From assembly GCA_024742755.1 (NCBI GenBank), contig JANSXW010000044.1, positions 1 through 44,201 on the forward strand: a DNA stretch of 44,201 nt, in the 5' to 3' direction. The notes below the pieces were generated by a model. That model did not search any database. It was given only the letters and a program-made list of their open reading frames with translations, and was not told the DNA's origin. The position numbers and the translations under genes were made by a program. The stretch is from a bacterium (GTDB lineage Bacteria; Bacteroidota; Bacteroidia; Chitinophagales; Saprospiraceae). Every line of letters starts with the position of its first letter. The first letter of the stretch is position 1. This document shows, piece by piece, positions 41,733 through 44,201 of this stretch.

Positions 41733-43797
41733 TGCAATAATGCTTTTACTGCTGACTTGTGCGCCGGCCTTATTTGCTCAGGTTCCTCTGGAAATCCTCT
41801 TTCAGGATGAAGAGGGCTTTTTACGGTATCGCGCAGATGCCCGAAATAATTATATACCGGACTTCAGTCAGGCCGGCTACAAAAACGGGGATCAGCCGCT
41901 GCCTGATGTACCGGTTGTGCTCACTATTGGCCCTGTCTCAGGAGACAATACGGCCCACATTCAGACCGCGCTGGATCAGGTTGGTGCAATGCCTCCCGGG
42001 CCGGATGGTTTTCGTGGAGCACTACTCCTTGAGCCGGGTTTATATCCGATATCGGGAACTATCGTTTTGCAGCAAAATGGGGTTGTGCTGCGCGGTGCCG
42101 GACAAGGGGAAGATCCGGACCAAAATACCGTACTTTTTGCTACTGGCAATATCCCTGCAGAAAGAGACGTGATTCAGGTTGGAGGTGTGCCCGGCACCAA
42201 TTGGAACATAGCTGTGCCAGGTACCCGTTCAGCTGTAACAAGTACACTTGTCCCGGCAGGCTCCCGTTCGCTTGAGGTAGCGGCTCCTGAGTTGTACAGT
42301 GAAGGCGACGTAGTGATCGTTTTTCAGCCAAGCACTTTTGAATGGCTTTCGGACATCAACTTTGGGGATACGGCAGGGGACGAGCCCTGGGCGGCCGGAG
42401 AAATTGACTTGTACTACAAAAGAACAATCACTGGTGTAGATTTTCAGGAGAGCAAAATAACGCTGGATGTGCCTGTCTTTGACCGGTTGGAAAGAGCGCT
42501 CGCAGAAGCAGAGGTATACACCCTGGAGGAGCCCGGATTAAGGCGGGAAATTGGAATTGAGCAATTGCGGGTGGCCATTGAATCCGATGCTCCGCTGAGT
42601 GCAAACCATGCCCGCAATGCAATCCGGTTCATAGGCGTGGAGGACTGCTGGGCAAGCGCAGTCACCGCCCTTCATTTTAGCTACGCTGCCATAGACATGA
42701 CCTATGCAGACCGGGTAACAGTGCAAGGGTGTGAAGGCCTGGAGCCACATTCACCCATTGATGGTGGCTGGCGCTACAATTTTGCGGCCAATGCCTATTC
42801 CAACAACATTCTCTTCGAAGGGTGCCATGCAACGCAGGGGCGGCATGCTTATGTGACGAACGGTACAAGTTCTGCTTCCAATATTGTGGTGCACAATTGT
42901 ACTTCTGCTGAAGACTACGCTGCAATTGAAGGGCACCGGCGTTGGAGTCAGGGCCTTTTGTATGACAACCTTTCGATCACACAGCCCAACACCACGAACC
43001 TGCTGGGGCTATACAACCGGGGTAGTTATGGTACCGGGCATGGTTGGTCTGCTGTACACAGCGTAGCGTGGAATGTCGCAATGCCCCCCGGCAACCGGCT
43101 GCTGCTGCAACGTCCGCCCAAGCGGCAAAACTATGCCATTGGCTGCGAGGCTATTGTATCTGGAAATCATCAGTTTGCTCACCCGAAGGGCTACGAAGAA
43201 GGCACCGGCGAAGTACTGGCTATTCCATCTCTTTATGCAGCCCAGTTGGAGCAGCGTACTACACGCGGGCTACATCCCGATGCCCCTGCCCGCCTTGAGG
43301 CCGCCTTTACAGGAGGAGAAGTAATACTTTCCTGGCTGGACATGGCGGCCCGGGAGACAGGCTACGTTGTTGAAGTGTCCTACGACAATGAAGAAACTTT
43401 TGAGGTCATCGGCACACTGCCTGCAGACGCCAGTAGCTTCTCCGATACAAATACGGCTGGCTTTGGCGGCATTCTGTCTTATCGGGTTTTCGCTACCGGT
43501 GATTGCCCTTCTCCCTATTCCAATATAGCAAAAGCTGCTACGGTTACCAGTACCGGGGAGCCGGAGCCGGTAAGAGTTGTGTCTGTTTTTCCAAATCCGG
43601 TAAGAGATATCGCTACCATACATTGCACGAATAGGCTCGTCCGTTCTGTGAGGGTATATAACGCAGCCATGCAACAGCAGCTGACCAGGATGAGCCAAAA
43701 TAGCATAGACTGTTCAACCTGGAGCCCCGGCTTATATCTGTTTGAGATCACCCTTTCAGATGGGACACGGCATTGGCAAAAGCTTCTAAAAAACTAA
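41722..43797 (+). CDS. Secreted beta-helix protein with FN3-like and T9SS domains (possible lyase)
   Basis: 691 aa from the ATG at 41722, which begins the signal peptide (MKNSAIMLLLLTCAPALFAQ); a start 42 bases earlier is less likely. The front half resembles the pectate lyase-like superfamily (RYRADARNNYIPDFSQAGYK, HIQTALDQVGAMPPGPDGFR, LLLEPGLYPISGTIVLQQNG, RGAGQG), followed by beta-helix turns (NNILFEGCHATQGRHAYVTN, SNIVVHNCTSAEDYAAIEGH). A beta-sandwich (about 540-600, FN3-like) and a T9SS sorting tail (VFPNPVRDIATIH, LKN) end the protein. Secreted to the surface, presumably acting on the same glycan. Its start lies inside the GH2 3' end (11-base overlap). No lyase family can be named. 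Confidence 0.82.
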   Translation: MKNSAIMLLLLTCAPALFAQVPLEILFQDEEGFLRYRADARNNYIPDFSQAGYKNGDQPLPDVPVVLTIGPVSGDNTAHIQTALDQVGAMPPGPDGFRGALLLEPGLYPISGTIVLQQNGVVLRGAGQGEDPDQNTVLFATGNIPAERDVIQVGGVPGTNWNIAVPGTRSAVTSTLVPAGSRSLEVAAPELYSEGDVVIVFQPSTFEWLSDINFGDTAGDEPWAAGEIDLYYKRTITGVDFQESKITLDVPVFDRLERALAEAEVYTLEEPGLRREIGIEQLRVAIESDAPLSANHARNAIRFIGVEDCWASAVTALHFSYAAIDMTYADRVTVQGCEGLEPHSPIDGGWRYNFAANAYSNNILFEGCHATQGRHAYVTNGTSSASNIVVHNCTSAEDYAAIEGHRRWSQGLLYDNLSITQPNTTNLLGLYNRGSYGTGHGWSAVHSVAWNVAMPPGNRLLLQRPPKRQNYAIGCEAIVSGNHQFAHPKGYEEGTGEVLAIPSLYAAQLEQRTTRGLHPDAPARLEAAFTGGEVILSWLDMAARETGYVVEVSYDNEETFEVIGTLPADASSFSDTNTAGFGGILSYRVFATGDCPSPYSNIAKAATVTSTGEPEPVRVVSVFPNPVRDIATIHCTNRLVRSVRVYNAAMQQQLTRMSQNSIDCSTWSPGLYLFEITLSDGTRHWQKLLKN

Positions 43798-43800
43798 ATC

Positions 43801-44201
43801 ATGATAAAGCCTAAAATTTTAGCAATCCTCTCCTTTTTCATCTGTACGGTGAGTTCAGCACAGGTCTGGGAGCAGCATTGGATCGATTCCAACTACGTCT
43901 TCACCGGCTCCGGTGGGGAAGCCCTGACGGTGACGCAGACCGACTGCGAGGAAGGGCTGGTGCAGGTATCCGACCCGGTCAATGCCCCCCTTGGCGCTTT
44001 CAGCCCTGTGATCATCAATCCGCAGGGAGGCGATGGCTCAGATGTGGTGGACATCAGCGTTAGCCCGGTAAGCATCACTCTGCGGGTGCGGAGCCTTGAG
44101 GCGGTTGAAATTGGCGGGCTGTTCCGCTCGGGGGACGGCAGCAGCGATTTCCGGACGGATATCCTTTATGCGGATGTTCCTGCGGGACTGGAAGCCTGGA
44201 C
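43801..44201 (+). CDS. Secreted protein, N-terminal part (cut by window end)
   Basis: Visible are 133 codons from ATG at 43801, three bases after the upstream stop. A signal peptide (MIKPKILAILSFFICTVSSA) is followed by beta-strand-rich sequence (VWEQHWIDSNYVFTGSGGEA, LRVRSLEAVEIGGLFRSGDG), perhaps a carbohydrate-binding or concanavalin-like sandwich. Tight spacing places it in the same transcript as the beta-helix protein. The function cannot be named from this part. Confidence 0.75.
   Translation, partial: MIKPKILAILSFFICTVSSAQVWEQHWIDSNYVFTGSGGEALTVTQTDCEEGLVQVSDPVNAPLGAFSPVIINPQGGDGSDVVDISVSPVSITLRVRSLEAVEIGGLFRSGDGSSDFRTDILYADVPAGLEAW

Noticed and set aside
1..44201. CRISPR arrays, tRNA and rRNA genes
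   Set aside because: No regularly spaced repeats, tRNA-like T-loop and acceptor combination, or rRNA stretches were seen on reading both strands.

Overview
The window looks like a chromosomal segment of a Bacteroidota bacterium, probably a marine saprospire (Lewinella-like). The taxon is inferred from two type IX secretion (T9SS) sorting tails, a hybrid two-component system with AraC output, Bacteroidota-type -7 motifs (TAnnTTTG), UnbV/FG-GAP lipoproteins and a nearly SD-free gene style. No rRNA, tRNA, CRISPR array or intact IS element was found.

Layout. (1) 1-5066: polyhydroxyalkanoate (PHA) locus: SDR reductase start (minus, cut by the window edge), thiolase, phasin-like protein, PhaE-like subunit with an unusual C-terminal helix-hairpin-helix tail, and class III PhaC. 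(2) 5293-6816: secreted M48-like protein whose HExxH motif reads QEFAH. (3) 7019-9058: urocanate hydratase. (4) 9061-16396 (minus): an apparent operon of a large FG-GAP/UnbV lipoprotein, a sodium:solute symporter, a DUF4434-like protein and an AGE-family sugar epimerase. (5) 16507-19198: a small unknown protein, a TPR lipoprotein and a class I photolyase. (6) 19398-27329 (minus): a mosaic defence-type island. Intact A/T-rich genes (a 1446-aa RecQ-like helicase overlapping a membrane-anchored coiled-coil protein, an HNH endonuclease with an EVE-like N-terminus, an antitoxin-like ORF) are interleaved with G/C-rich fragments: the N-terminus of a type III-like Res subunit and the C-terminus of an SF1 helicase. 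(7) 27430-44201: carbohydrate-use region: sulfatase, hybrid two-component regulator, TonB-dependent receptor without SusD, secreted beta-helix protein, GH88, GH2, a second secreted beta-helix protein and the start of another secreted protein.

How the genes work together. Thiolase, reductase, PhaE and PhaC would turn acetyl-CoA into granules coated by the phasin. The carbohydrate block fits stepwise breakdown of a sulfated, uronic-acid-containing polysaccharide: secreted beta-helix enzymes cut the chain, the receptor imports products, and GH88, GH2 and sulfatase finish them under control of the hybrid sensor. The polysaccharide cannot be named from sequence alone. The best candidate for an undescribed system is the RecQ-like helicase plus membrane coiled-coil pair at 19398-25173.
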